From positions 1-7,719 of the forward strand of contig JAURXG010000094.1 of NCBI GenBank assembly GCA_030654555.1: 7,719 bases of DNA. The letters run 5' to 3'. Both the position numbers and the translations under genes were made by a program. Positions 1-5,693 of this stretch are shown piece after piece (position 1 is the first letter of the stretch; each line of letters begins with the position of its first letter). Under the pieces are notes generated by a model, which was given only the letters and a program-made list of their open reading frames with translations, made no database searches and was not told the DNA's origin. The DNA comes from Aquabacterium sp. (GTDB lineage: Bacteria; Pseudomonadota; Gammaproteobacteria; Burkholderiales; Burkholderiaceae_C).

Positions 1-612
1 CTGGTCGCACAGCAGGTCGACCTGGCCGCCCAGCAGCGCATTGAGCGCCGGGCCGGTGCCCTGGAACGGCACCGTGGTCAGCGTCACGCCCAGCGACTGC
101 TGGAACAGCGTGCCGCACAGGTGCGACACCGCGCCCAGGCCGGCGTTGGCCAGGTTGATCTTGGCCGCGTTGGCCTTGACGAAGGGAATCAGTTCCGCCA
201 CGTTCTTGGGCGGCAGGTCCTTCTTTGCGATCAGCGTCATGGGCACGTCCACCACGTTGCCGACGTGTTCGAAATCGGTCACAGGGTTGTAGGCCAGCTT
301 GCGGTACAGCGCCGGGGCGGTGGCCATGCCGTTGTGGTGGATCAGGAAGGTGTAGCCATCGGGCGCCGCGCGCGCCACCGTGCCGGCGGCGACGGTACCC
401 CCGGCACCCACCTTGTTCTCGACCACCACGGTCTGGCCCAGCGCCTTGGCCATCGGCACGCTCAGCGCGCGGGCCACGACGTCGGTGGGGCCGCCGGCGG
501 CAAACGGCACCACCAGCGTGATGGGCCGGCTGGGGTAGCCCTGGGACCAGGCAGCGCCCGAGGCCAGCCAGGCTGCAGCCGCGAGGGCGACGAAGGTTCG
601 GCGGGACGTCAT
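1..612 (-). CDS. Bug/TctC-family periplasmic solute-binding receptor (3' end cut by window)
   Basis: The frame reads from an ATG at 612 to the left edge without a stop, giving 204 residues of a protein that is normally about 320. An N-terminal export signal (residues 1 to about 23) is followed by the start of the mature protein, YPSRPITLVVPFAAGGPTD, which is typical of the Bug family. Further family features are VENKVGAGG, PDGYTFL, and VPFQGTGPALNALLGGQVD near the edge. Bug proteins are periplasmic receptors, mostly for carboxylates and other small organic acids, and some work with TctAB-type membrane partners; none is visible here. The signal has S3-R4-R5-T6-F7, close to a twin-arginine motif. 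A GGAGA ribosome binding site lies at 621-625. The gene is divergent from a dehydrogenase/dioxygenase group, so it may take up that pathway's substrate (inference). Family call secure; ligand unknown. Confidence 0.93.
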   Translation of the reverse strand, partial: MTSRRTFVALAAAAWLASGAAWSQGYPSRPITLVVPFAAGGPTDVVARALSVPMAKALGQTVVVENKVGAGGTVAAGTVARAAPDGYTFLIHHNGMATAPALYRKLAYNPVTDFEHVGNVVDVPMTLIAKKDLPPKNVAELIPFVKANAAKINLANAGLGAVSHLCGTLFQQSLGVTLTTVPFQGTGPALNALLGGQVDLLCDQ

Positions 613-761
613 GTCTTGGATCTCCGGTGGGTTGACGGCCCACAGCATCCACGCCACGCCCGCCCGCCGCAATCCGGTGAAGCGCCAGGGTGGGTCTTGC
701 GCCGCACCGCGCCGGCCGCACGCTCGGCTAACCTAGCGGACTCGATGCCACGGATACGACC
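613..761. promoter_or_regulatory. Divergent intergenic region between receptor gene and SDR gene
   Basis: These 149 bases separate two divergent genes and must hold the start signals of both. Visible elements are the receptor's GGAGA ribosome binding site at 621-625, a short inverted repeat GCTA-ACC-TAGC at 727-737, and a repeated TCCGGTG at 623-629 and 673-679. I could not pair a good -35 with a good -10 in either direction, and the SDR start has no strong Shine-Dalgarno sequence. A shared regulator binding here is plausible but not shown. Confidence 0.4.
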
Positions 762-1508
762 ATGAACCCCACGCCTGCCACGCCAACGCCGCACCCACCC
801 GGCCGGGTGCTGATCAGCGGCGGCACCAGCGGCATCGGCGCGGCCATCGCGCGGGCGTTTGCCGAACGTGGTGACAGCGTCACCGCCACCGGGGCCACCG
901 CCGCCGAGGTGGCCGCCGCCCGCGACACCGATGGCGCGGCCGGCATCACCCACGCCCAGCTCGACGTGCGCGACGGCGCGGCCGTGCGCGCGCTGGTCGA
1001 CGGCCTGGGGCCGCTGGACGTGCTGGTGAACTGCGCCGGCGTGATCCGCCGCGGCGCCGAACACGATCCCGAGGCCTTTGCCGACGTCATCGACATCAAC
1101 CTCACCGGCACGATGCGGCTGTGCGCCGCGGCCCGCGCCGGGCTGGCACAGCGGCGCGGCTGCATCGTCAACACCGCGTCGATGCTGAGCTTCTTCGGCG
1201 GCGGCCTGGTGCCGGGCTACAGCGCCAGCAAGGGCGGCGTGGCGCAGCTGACCAAGTCGCTGGCCATCGCCTACGCCGCCGAGGGCATCCGCGTCAACGC
1301 GGTGGCGCCGGGCTGGATCGCCACGCCGCTGACCCAGCCGCTGCAGGACGACCCGGTGCGCGCCGCGCCCATCCTGGCGCGCACGCCGCTGGGCCGCTGG
1401 GGCACGCCCGAGGACGTGGCCGGCCCGGTGCTGTTCCTGTGCAGCCCGGCCGCCCGTTTCGTCACCGGCGTGGTGCTGCCGGTGGACGGCGGCTACCTCG
1501 TCAGCTGA
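762..1508 (+). CDS. SDR-family NAD(P)-dependent oxidoreductase
   Basis: This is a 248-residue classical short-chain dehydrogenase, the usual length for the family. It has the Rossmann glycine motif SGGTSGIG (residues 19-26), the NCAG motif (90-93), and a complete catalytic tetrad N113, S140, Y153 and K157 (YSASK). The C-terminal end, FVTGVVLPVDGGYLVS, is also standard. Such enzymes interconvert alcohols and ketones in the cytoplasm. The end of the second strand reads VTATGA, without the Asp typical of NAD enzymes or a clear Arg for NADP, so the cofactor is uncertain. A Pro/Thr-rich leader (residues 2-13) precedes the fold; the ATG at 762 is the only sensible start although its ribosome binding site is weak. 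It is followed after 31 bases by the dioxygenase-like cupin and appears to be the first gene of that group. Substrate unknown; a secondary alcohol feeding the next enzyme is inference. Confidence 0.94.
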   Translation: MNPTPATPTPHPPGRVLISGGTSGIGAAIARAFAERGDSVTATGATAAEVAAARDTDGAAGITHAQLDVRDGAAVRALVDGLGPLDVLVNCAGVIRRGAEHDPEAFADVIDINLTGTMRLCAAARAGLAQRRGCIVNTASMLSFFGGGLVPGYSASKGGVAQLTKSLAIAYAAEGIRVNAVAPGWIATPLTQPLQDDPVRAAPILARTPLGRWGTPEDVAGPVLFLCSPAARFVTGVVLPVDGGYLVS

Positions 1509-1539
1509 GCGACTTCTTCATCCACCGAAAGCCCCGACC

Positions 1540-2043
1540 ATGATCGTGCAACTGCCCGGAATCCAGCCCGAGATCGCCATCCAGGCCATCCCCGACGACG
1601 AACGCGTGTGGGTGCCGCAGGCGCCCGACGTGTGGTTTCGCCCGTTGCTGCTCAACACCGTGACCGGCAGCTGGTGCAACCTGCTGCGGGTGCGCAAGTC
1701 GGGCGTGCTGTCGCGCCACATCCATCCGTCGTGGGTGACGGGCTACGTGATCCGCGGCGCCTGGCGCTACCTGGAGCACGACTGGGTGGCGCGCCAGGGC
1801 GCCTTCGTCTACGAGCCGCCGGGCGAGATCCACACGCTGGTGGTCGACGACCTGGTCGATGACGGCAAAGGCACGGTGCCCGAGATGATCACCTTCTTCA
1901 ACATCCACGGCGCGATGATCTACGTCGACGAGGCCGGCCAGACCACGGGCTACGAGGACGTGTTCACCAAGATCACGATGTGCCGCCGGCACTATGCCGC
2001 CTGCGGGCTGGGCGAGGGCTACGTGGACCAGTTCATCCGCTGA
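1540..2043 (+). CDS. Cupin, 2,4'-dihydroxyacetophenone dioxygenase (DAD)-like family
   Basis: This 167-residue single-domain cupin resembles the DAD family, non-haem iron enzymes that split the carbon-carbon bond of 2,4'-dihydroxyacetophenone to 4-hydroxybenzoate and formate. Cupin motif 1 is G55...H60-I-H62...G73, but the usual motif-1 Glu position is T67. Motif 2 is G87...P93-P-G95-E-I-H98. The three His are spaced 2 and 36 apart, the same spacing I recall for the DAD iron ligands (His76, His78, His114). E79 or H80 could supply a fourth ligand. Many proteins in this family have no tested activity, so the true substrate is open. The gene sits 31 bases after the SDR stop and 25 bases before the aldehyde dehydrogenase start, as in an operon. 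Its ATG at 1540 has only a weak upstream purine stretch (GAAAG). Confidence 0.87.
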   Translation: MIVQLPGIQPEIAIQAIPDDERVWVPQAPDVWFRPLLLNTVTGSWCNLLRVRKSGVLSRHIHPSWVTGYVIRGAWRYLEHDWVARQGAFVYEPPGEIHTLVVDDLVDDGKGTVPEMITFFNIHGAMIYVDEAGQTTGYEDVFTKITMCRRHYAACGLGEGYVDQFIR

Positions 2044-2059
2044 AGCCGGCGCCACCCAC

Positions 2060-2063
2060 GGAG
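2060..2063 (+). promoter_or_regulatory. Ribosome binding site that sets the aldehyde dehydrogenase start
   Basis: GGAG lies five bases before the ATG at 2069. It selects this start over the in-frame ATG at 1994, which is inside the preceding cupin gene and would add 25 residues with no resemblance to aldehyde dehydrogenases. Confidence 0.75.
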
Positions 2064-2068
2064 CGAGC

Positions 2069-3499
2069 ATGTACGAAGACCTCTGCCTCTACATCGACGG
2101 CCAGTTCCTGCAGGGCGAGGGCCGGCGCGAACAGGACGTGACCAACCCCGCCACCGGCGAGCGCCTGGCCGGCCTGCCGCATGCCACGCCGGCCGACCTG
2201 GACCGCGCGCTGGCCGCCGCCGCCCGTGCCTTCGACAGCTGGAAGCTCAGCTCGCCGATGGAGCGCAGCCGCATCCTGCGCCGCGTGGGTGATCTCACCC
2301 GCGAGCGCGCGCCGGCGATCGCCCGCGGCATCACGCTCGACCAGGGCAAGCCGCTGGCCGAGGCGCTGGGCGAGGTGACGCGCTGCGCCGACCACTGCGA
2401 CTGGCATGCCGAGGAATGCCGGCGCATCTACGGCCGGGTGATCCCGCCGCGCCTGCCCAACGTGCGCCAGCTGGTGCTGCGTGAGCCGATCGGCGTGGTG
2501 GCGGCCTTCACGCCCTGGAACTTTCCGTACAACCAGGCCATCCGCAAGATCGCCGCGGCCATCGGCGCGGGCTGCACCATCGTCATCAAGGGGCCCGAGG
2601 ACACGCCCAGCGCGGTGGTGGCCATCGCCCGCATGTTCCACGACGCCGGCCTGCCGCCGGGCGTGCTCAACGTGGTGTGGGGCGTGCCGCACGAGGTGTC
2701 GCAGCACCTGATCGGCTCGCCCCTCGTGCGCAAGGTCTCGTTCACCGGGTCGGTGCCGGTGGGCAAGCAGCTGGCGGCGCTGGCGGGTGCGCACATGAAG
2801 CGGATGACGATGGAGCTGGGCGGGCACTCGCCGGTGATCGTCTGCGACGACTGCGATGCCGAGCGTGCGGCCGACTTGCTGTCGGCGCTGAAGTTCACCA
2901 ACGCCGGCCAGGTGTGCGTGTCGCCCACGCGCTTCTTCGTGCAGCAGGCGGTGTACGACCGCTTCATGGCGCGCTTCATCGCCGCGACGCGCCAGATCAA
3001 GGTCGGTCCGGGGCTCGAAGCCGACAGCAAGATGGGCCCGCTGGCGCATGCCCGCCGCCTGCCGGTGATGGAATCGCTGGTGGCCGACGCGGTGGCCACC
3101 GGTGCCACGATCGAGACCGGCGGCGAGCGCATCGGCAGCGCCGGCCACTTCTTCGCGCCCACCGTGCTGACCGGCCTGGCCGCCGGCAGCCAGGTGATGA
3201 ACGCCGAGCCCTTCGGCCCGATCGCCGCCTGCGTGCCGTTCAAGGATCTGGACGAGGCGCTGGCGCGCGCCAACAGCCTGCCGTTCGGGCTGTCGTCGTA
3301 TGCCTTCACCGGCTCGACGAAGAACGCGCTGAAGATCCAGAACGGCCTCCAGGCCGGCCTGGTCAACATCAACCACTTCGGCCAGGCGCTGCCCGAGACG
3401 CCGTTCGGCGGCATCAAGGACAGCGGCATCGGCAGCGAGGGCGGCAGCGAGACCTTCGACGGCTACCTGGTGACCAAGTTCGTCACGCAGATGGATTGA
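2069..3499 (+). CDS. NAD(P)-dependent aldehyde dehydrogenase (succinate-semialdehyde dehydrogenase-like)
   Basis: This 476-residue enzyme is full length for the ALDH superfamily and oxidises an aldehyde to a carboxylic acid in the cytoplasm. It has TPWNFP with the oxyanion-hole N151, cofactor-binding K174, FTGSVPVGK for the Rossmann region, general base E249 in MELGG, and nucleophile C283 in GQVCVSPTR. E249 and C283 are 34 apart, the classical spacing. EPFGP (E380) and the late PFGGIKDSGIG motif are also present. The overall pattern (KGPEDTPS, ELGGHSP, GIKDSGIG) is closest to the SSADH/GabD-like branch, but the physiological aldehyde cannot be read from sequence. It lies 25 bases after the DAD-like cupin and probably handles the aldehyde product of that short pathway (inference). 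No missing catalytic residue or frameshift. Confidence 0.96.
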   Translation: MYEDLCLYIDGQFLQGEGRREQDVTNPATGERLAGLPHATPADLDRALAAAARAFDSWKLSSPMERSRILRRVGDLTRERAPAIARGITLDQGKPLAEALGEVTRCADHCDWHAEECRRIYGRVIPPRLPNVRQLVLREPIGVVAAFTPWNFPYNQAIRKIAAAIGAGCTIVIKGPEDTPSAVVAIARMFHDAGLPPGVLNVVWGVPHEVSQHLIGSPLVRKVSFTGSVPVGKQLAALAGAHMKRMTMELGGHSPVIVCDDCDAERAADLLSALKFTNAGQVCVSPTRFFVQQAVYDRFMARFIAATRQIKVGPGLEADSKMGPLAHARRLPVMESLVADAVATGATIETGGERIGSAGHFFAPTVLTGLAAGSQVMNAEPFGPIAACVPFKDLDEALARANSLPFGLSSYAFTGSTKNALKIQNGLQAGLVNINHFGQALPETPFGGIKDSGIGSEGGSETFDGYLVTKFVTQMD

Positions 3500-3542
3500 C
3501 TGGCGGGCACTGCCACGGCGGCGCAGAATCGGCGCCTGTTCC

Positions 3543-3548
3543 GGGAGA
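3543..3548 (+). promoter_or_regulatory. Strong ribosome binding site of the small cupin gene
   Basis: GGGAGA lies six bases before the ATG at 3555. It is stronger than most other start regions in this window and supports that start. Confidence 0.7.
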
Positions 3549-3554
3549 ACCACC

Positions 3555-3899
3555 ATGGCCCAGACCCACGCCGCCTTCGGTGATGTGATCGATCTGCAAC
3601 CACTGGGCGCCGCGCTGCCCGGCAGCCGCACCACCGCCTTGATCAAGGGCCAGCAGCTGGAGCTGGCGCGCCTGGTGCTGGGCGCCGGCAAGTCGCTGCG
3701 CGAGCACACCACCCGAGGCGAGATCACGCTGCTGTGCATCGAGGGCGAGATCGAGCTGTCGACGCCCGGTGCTCGGCAGCGGCTGCAACCCGGCCAGCTG
3801 GTGCACCTGGCTGCCGGCACGCCGCATGCGCTGCTGGCGCTGGCCGATGCCACGGCGCTGGTGACGATCTGCCTGCAACCGCCCGAGCCGGCGGCCTGA
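3555..3899 (+). CDS. Small single-domain cupin protein, function unknown
   Basis: This 114-residue protein is one cupin barrel. Motif 1 runs from G43 with H51 and E56 (REHTTRGEITLLCIEGE). Motif 2 is G80...G88-T-P-H91. The second His of the HxH pair is a Thr (T53), leaving H51, E56 and H91 as the possible metal site, so it may bind metal weakly or act without one. Small cupins of this kind serve as enzymes, sugar or ligand sensors, or binding proteins; I do not recognise a specific function. It follows the aldehyde dehydrogenase by 55 bases on the same strand, with its own strong ribosome binding site, so it may be the last gene of that transcript or independent. The next gene starts 86 bases downstream behind a likely separate promoter. 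Confidence 0.85.
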   Translation: MAQTHAAFGDVIDLQPLGAALPGSRTTALIKGQQLELARLVLGAGKSLREHTTRGEITLLCIEGEIELSTPGARQRLQPGQLVHLAAGTPHALLALADATALVTICLQPPEPAA

Positions 3900-3908
3900 T
3901 CCTGAAAA

Positions 3909-3932
3909 CCTTGTCCCGGTTCAAGGACAGGG
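3909..3932 (+). repeat. 8-bp stem inverted repeat after the small cupin gene
   Basis: CCTTGTCC at 3909-3916 pairs with GGACAGGG at 3925-3932 (one G-U pair) around an 8-base loop, starting 10 bases after the cupin stop codon. As RNA this could be a hairpin that slows or ends transcription, but a G-rich run and not a U-tract follows. It overlaps the FNR-like site, so the dyad may simply reflect protein binding. Confidence 0.4.
3911..3924 (+). promoter_or_regulatory. Candidate FNR/DNR-type binding site upstream of the DUF2249 gene
   Basis: The 14 bases TTGTCCCGGTTCAA have the TTG-N8-CAA layout of Crp/Fnr-family sites (FNR consensus TTGAT-N4-ATCAA), matching 7 of 10 consensus positions. The centre is 3917.5. 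A possible -10 box lies at 3947-3952 and would start transcription near 3959, putting the centre at about -41.5, the class II activator position. The first half-site is weak. Confidence 0.45.
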
Positions 3933-3946
3933 GGGCGGGTGGGGCC

Positions 3947-3952
3947 TAGTCT
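3947..3952 (+). promoter_or_regulatory. Possible -10 element of the DUF2249 promoter
   Basis: TAGTCT matches TATAAT at three positions, including the key second A and last T. No -35 box is seen, as expected for a promoter dependent on a class II activator. It is supported mainly by its distance from the FNR-like site. Confidence 0.3.
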
Positions 3953-3985
3953 GGCGGCCTTGTTCAACCGCTGCGAAGCACCCCC

Positions 3986-4288
3986 ATGACCCAGCTTGCC
4001 GAACCCCTTCACGTGATCGACGTGCGCACCGTGGCGCCGCCGCAGCGCCACCCGCTGATCTTCAGCACCTTCGACAGCCTGCCGCTGGGCGCGGCGCTGG
4101 TGCTGGTCAACGACCACGACCCGGTGCCGCTGAACCGGCAGTTCGAAAGCACCCGCCCGGGCAAGTTCCGCTGGGAATACCTCGAGGCCGGCCCGGTGCT
4201 CTGGCGCGTGCGCATCACGCAGCTCGGGTTCGGCGGCGAGCCGGCCGGCGCCGGCAGCTCGTGCTGCGGATCCTGCAGTTGCCGTTGA
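3986..4288 (+). CDS. DUF2249 domain protein with Cys-rich C-terminal tail
   Basis: This 100-residue protein is a complete DUF2249 domain: IDVRTVAPPQRHP (residues 11-23), FDSLPLGAALVLVNDHDPVPL (30-49), a QFE motif (52-54), and WEYLEAGPVLWRVRI (63-77). DUF2249 has a small TusA-like fold of unknown biochemical role and is often encoded near respiratory, denitrification or NO-responsive genes; that is family knowledge. Here the domain is extended by a Gly/Ala linker and a tail with C93, C94, C97 and C99, which could bind metal or sulfur (inference). The gene is preceded by a candidate FNR-type site and followed after 52 bases by a hemolysin III-like gene on the same strand. The ATG at 3986 fits the start of the domain; the ribosome binding site is weak (GAAG). 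Confidence 0.9.
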   Translation: MTQLAEPLHVIDVRTVAPPQRHPLIFSTFDSLPLGAALVLVNDHDPVPLNRQFESTRPGKFRWEYLEAGPVLWRVRITQLGFGGEPAGAGSSCCGSCSCR

Positions 4289-4305
4289 GGCCGCGTCGGC
4301 TCGAT

Positions 4306-4329
4306 CCGCCCGACGCCGGCACCGGGCGG
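4306..4329 (+). repeat. Perfect 7-bp stem inverted repeat between DUF2249 and hemolysin III genes
   Basis: CCGCCCG (4306-4312) and CGGGCGG (4323-4329) are perfect inverted copies around a 10-base loop that itself contains GCCGGC. It ends 11 bases before the hemolysin III start and could fold over the ribosome landing region. It lacks a U-tract, so it is not a standard terminator. Confidence 0.35.
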
Positions 4330-4340
4330 CGCTGCACCCC

Positions 4341-4988
4341 ATGACGGCCGCGGTGGACCGCCCGCAGACGCTGGGCGAGGAGATCGCCAACGCCGTCAGC
4401 CACGGCGCTGCCTGCCTGCTGGCGGTGGCCAGCCTGCCGCTGCTGGTGGGCCGGGCGCTGCAGCGCGGCGGTGCCGCCGAGGTGGTGGCCGCCAGCCTCT
4501 TTGCGGCCACGATGATCGTGCTCTACGGCGTCTCGACGCTGTACCACGCCCTGCCCCGCGGCCGCGCCAAGCGCTGGTTCAACCGGCTCGACCACGCGGC
4601 GATCTACCTGTTCATCGCCGGCAGCTACATGCCCTACCTGCTGGGCGTGCTGCGCGGTGCCTGGGGCTGGACGCTGTTCGGCATCGTCTGGAGCGCGGCC
4701 ACCTTCGGCATCGTCGGCAAGCTGTTCAACCGGTTGCGGCATCCGTGGTGGTCGACCGGGCTGTACGTGGCGCTGGGCTGGGTGGCGCTGATCGCGGTGG
4801 CGCCGCTGGTCGAGCGCCTGCCGGGTGCCGGGCTGGCCTGGCTGGTGGCGGGCGGCTTGAGCTACACGCTGGGCGCGGTGGTGTTCATGCTCGACCACCG
4901 CATCCGCTACGCCCACTTCGTCTGGCACCTGTTCGTGATGGGTGGCAGCGCCTGCCACGTGGTGGCGGTGCTCTGGCCTCTCGGCTGA
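4341..4988 (+). CDS. Hemolysin III (YqfA/PAQR-like) integral membrane protein
   Basis: This 215-residue protein has the usual length and motifs of the HlyIII/PAQR family: an N-terminal EEIANAVSHG (residues 13-22), about seven hydrophobic segments, SxxxH (S65, H69) at the end of the second segment, LDHAAIYLFIAGSY with D84 after the second loop, and HFVWHLFVMGG with H192 and H196 in the last segment. In PAQR relatives these Ser, Asp and His residues form a zinc site, suggesting a membrane hydrolase-like or lipid-homeostasis role. The hemolysin name comes from a Bacillus protein and should not be read as toxin evidence. The ATG at 4341 is followed directly by the conserved N-terminus; no strong ribosome binding site is seen, so coupling to the upstream DUF2249 gene is possible. 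Its stop codon lies in the first copy of an 8-base tandem repeat. Confidence 0.93.
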   Translation: MTAAVDRPQTLGEEIANAVSHGAACLLAVASLPLLVGRALQRGGAAEVVAASLFAATMIVLYGVSTLYHALPRGRAKRWFNRLDHAAIYLFIAGSYMPYLLGVLRGAWGWTLFGIVWSAATFGIVGKLFNRLRHPWWSTGLYVALGWVALIAVAPLVERLPGAGLAWLVAGGLSYTLGAVVFMLDHRIRYAHFVWHLFVMGGSACHVVAVLWPLG

Positions 4989-5014
4989 ACGGCTGAACGG
5001 CTGAACGGCTGAAC
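4983..5014. repeat. Four perfect tandem copies of an 8-base unit (GGCTGAAC)
   Basis: GGCTGAAC is repeated at 4983-4990, 4991-4998, 4999-5006 and 5007-5014 without mismatch. The first copy contains the last Gly codon and the TGA of the hemolysin III gene. Because the unit length is not a multiple of three, the repeated TGA appears in all three frames. The array fills the gap between two convergent genes and ends four bases before the MOSC stop codon. Confidence 0.97.
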
Positions 5015-5022
5015 GGGTTCAG
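5009..5022. repeat. Short palindrome CTGAAC-GG-GTTCAG at the convergent gene ends
   Basis: The last tandem unit and the following bases form 6-base inverted arms separated by two bases. The right arm contains the MOSC stop codon (5019-5021). In RNA an earlier copy (5001-5006) could pair with the right arm using a 10-base loop. There is no T-run on either side, so a role as a bidirectional terminator is only possible. Confidence 0.4.
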
Positions 5023-5612
5023 GCGGCGCTGGCCGGCACGCACACCACCGCGTCGCCCAGGCGCAGCACCCCGCCCTGCAGCACCCGCGCGGTGACTCCG
5101 CCGTGGCCGCGCATCGCGTTGTAGCCGCCGGGGCCCAGCAGCGCCTCCATCTTCGAGCAGGGCTCGCAGGGCCCGGTGACCTCCAGCACCACCTCGTCGG
5201 CCGCTGCCGCGCCTGGCGCGCCCAGGCGCAGCACCAGCGGCAGCTGCTTGAACAGCGTGCGTGCGGCCAGCAGGTTCAGCCCCGAGACCACCAGGTTGCG
5301 GCGCAAGGCCAGCGCATCCACGCCATCGGCCGGCCAGCGCCCGCCGGCCAGCGCAGCGATCGCCGGCAGGTGCTCGGCCTGGATCAGCGTGACCTGCCGC
5401 TTGCCGCCGCCGGCGGCGCCGGCCCGCACCGATCGGTCGCCGACCAGCCCGTGGCCGGCCAGCGCCTGGACCTGGTCCACCGCCCGCATCGCCAGCCCGC
5501 GACCGGGCCGCAGCCCGATGCCCTGCAACCGGCCGGGGCCGGCAAACTGCTGCGTCAGCAGGTGCAGCCCGGGGCTGGCGGCGCGGGGTCGTGCGGGGTC
5601 GGGTGGGGTCAT
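5019..5612 (-). CDS. MOSC-domain protein (molybdenum cofactor sulfurase C-terminal-like)
   Basis: This 197-residue protein matches stand-alone MOSC proteins: a leader with RAVDQVQALAGHGLVGDRS (residues 43-61), KRQVTLIQAEHL (71-82), LRRNLVVSGLNLL (103-115), and the signature VTGPCEPCSKMEALLGPGGYN (145-165) with C149 and C152, ending in GHGGVTARVLQGGVLRLGDAV. MOSC domains are thought to handle sulfur or pterin-molybdenum cofactor, and stand-alone members such as YiiM relatives reduce N-hydroxylated compounds; which applies here is unknown. A low-complexity Gly/Ala insert lies at 131-138. The ATG at 5612 is the likely start; an in-frame ATG at 5678 would add 22 Arg/His-rich residues that do not look like the family. 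It is convergent with the hemolysin III gene and divergent from the EamA transporter gene. Confidence 0.91.
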   Translation of the reverse strand: MTPPDPARPRAASPGLHLLTQQFAGPGRLQGIGLRPGRGLAMRAVDQVQALAGHGLVGDRSVRAGAAGGGKRQVTLIQAEHLPAIAALAGGRWPADGVDALALRRNLVVSGLNLLAARTLFKQLPLVLRLGAPGAAAADEVVLEVTGPCEPCSKMEALLGPGGYNAMRGHGGVTARVLQGGVLRLGDAVVCVPASAA

Positions 5613-5693
5613 CGGGCAGCCGGTGTGCGGCACAAGGCGGTGTTCATCGAGGCGCCGGTGCCGCCTGCAAGCCGGCACAGTCGGTGTGCAGCG

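Noticed and set aside
632..637. TTGACG as a -35 box for the SDR gene.
   Set aside because: No acceptable -10 box occurs 16-18 bases downstream, and the site is 125 bases before the gene.
1994..2068. Upstream in-frame start for the aldehyde dehydrogenase.
   Set aside because: It lies inside the cupin gene, adds residues unlike the family, and the ATG at 2069 has a well-placed GGAG.
3496..3529. TTGACT and CAGAAT as a promoter for the small cupin gene.
   Set aside because: The -35 match is good, but the 22-base spacer is too long for a sigma-70 promoter.
3960..3967. TTGTTCAA just before the DUF2249 gene as a second FNR-like site.
   Set aside because: The TTG and CAA are only two bases apart, which does not fit an FNR dimer site.
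2033..4510. A very long open frame on the minus strand opposite the ALDH, small cupin and DUF2249 genes (825 codons).
   Set aside because: Its product is His/Arg/Gly/Ala-rich without any recognisable domain, and it mirrors well-supported plus-strand genes. Long antisense frames are common in DNA this rich in GC.
5613..5678. Extension of the MOSC protein to an ATG at 5678.
   Set aside because: The extra 22 residues are Arg/His-rich and have no family resemblance.
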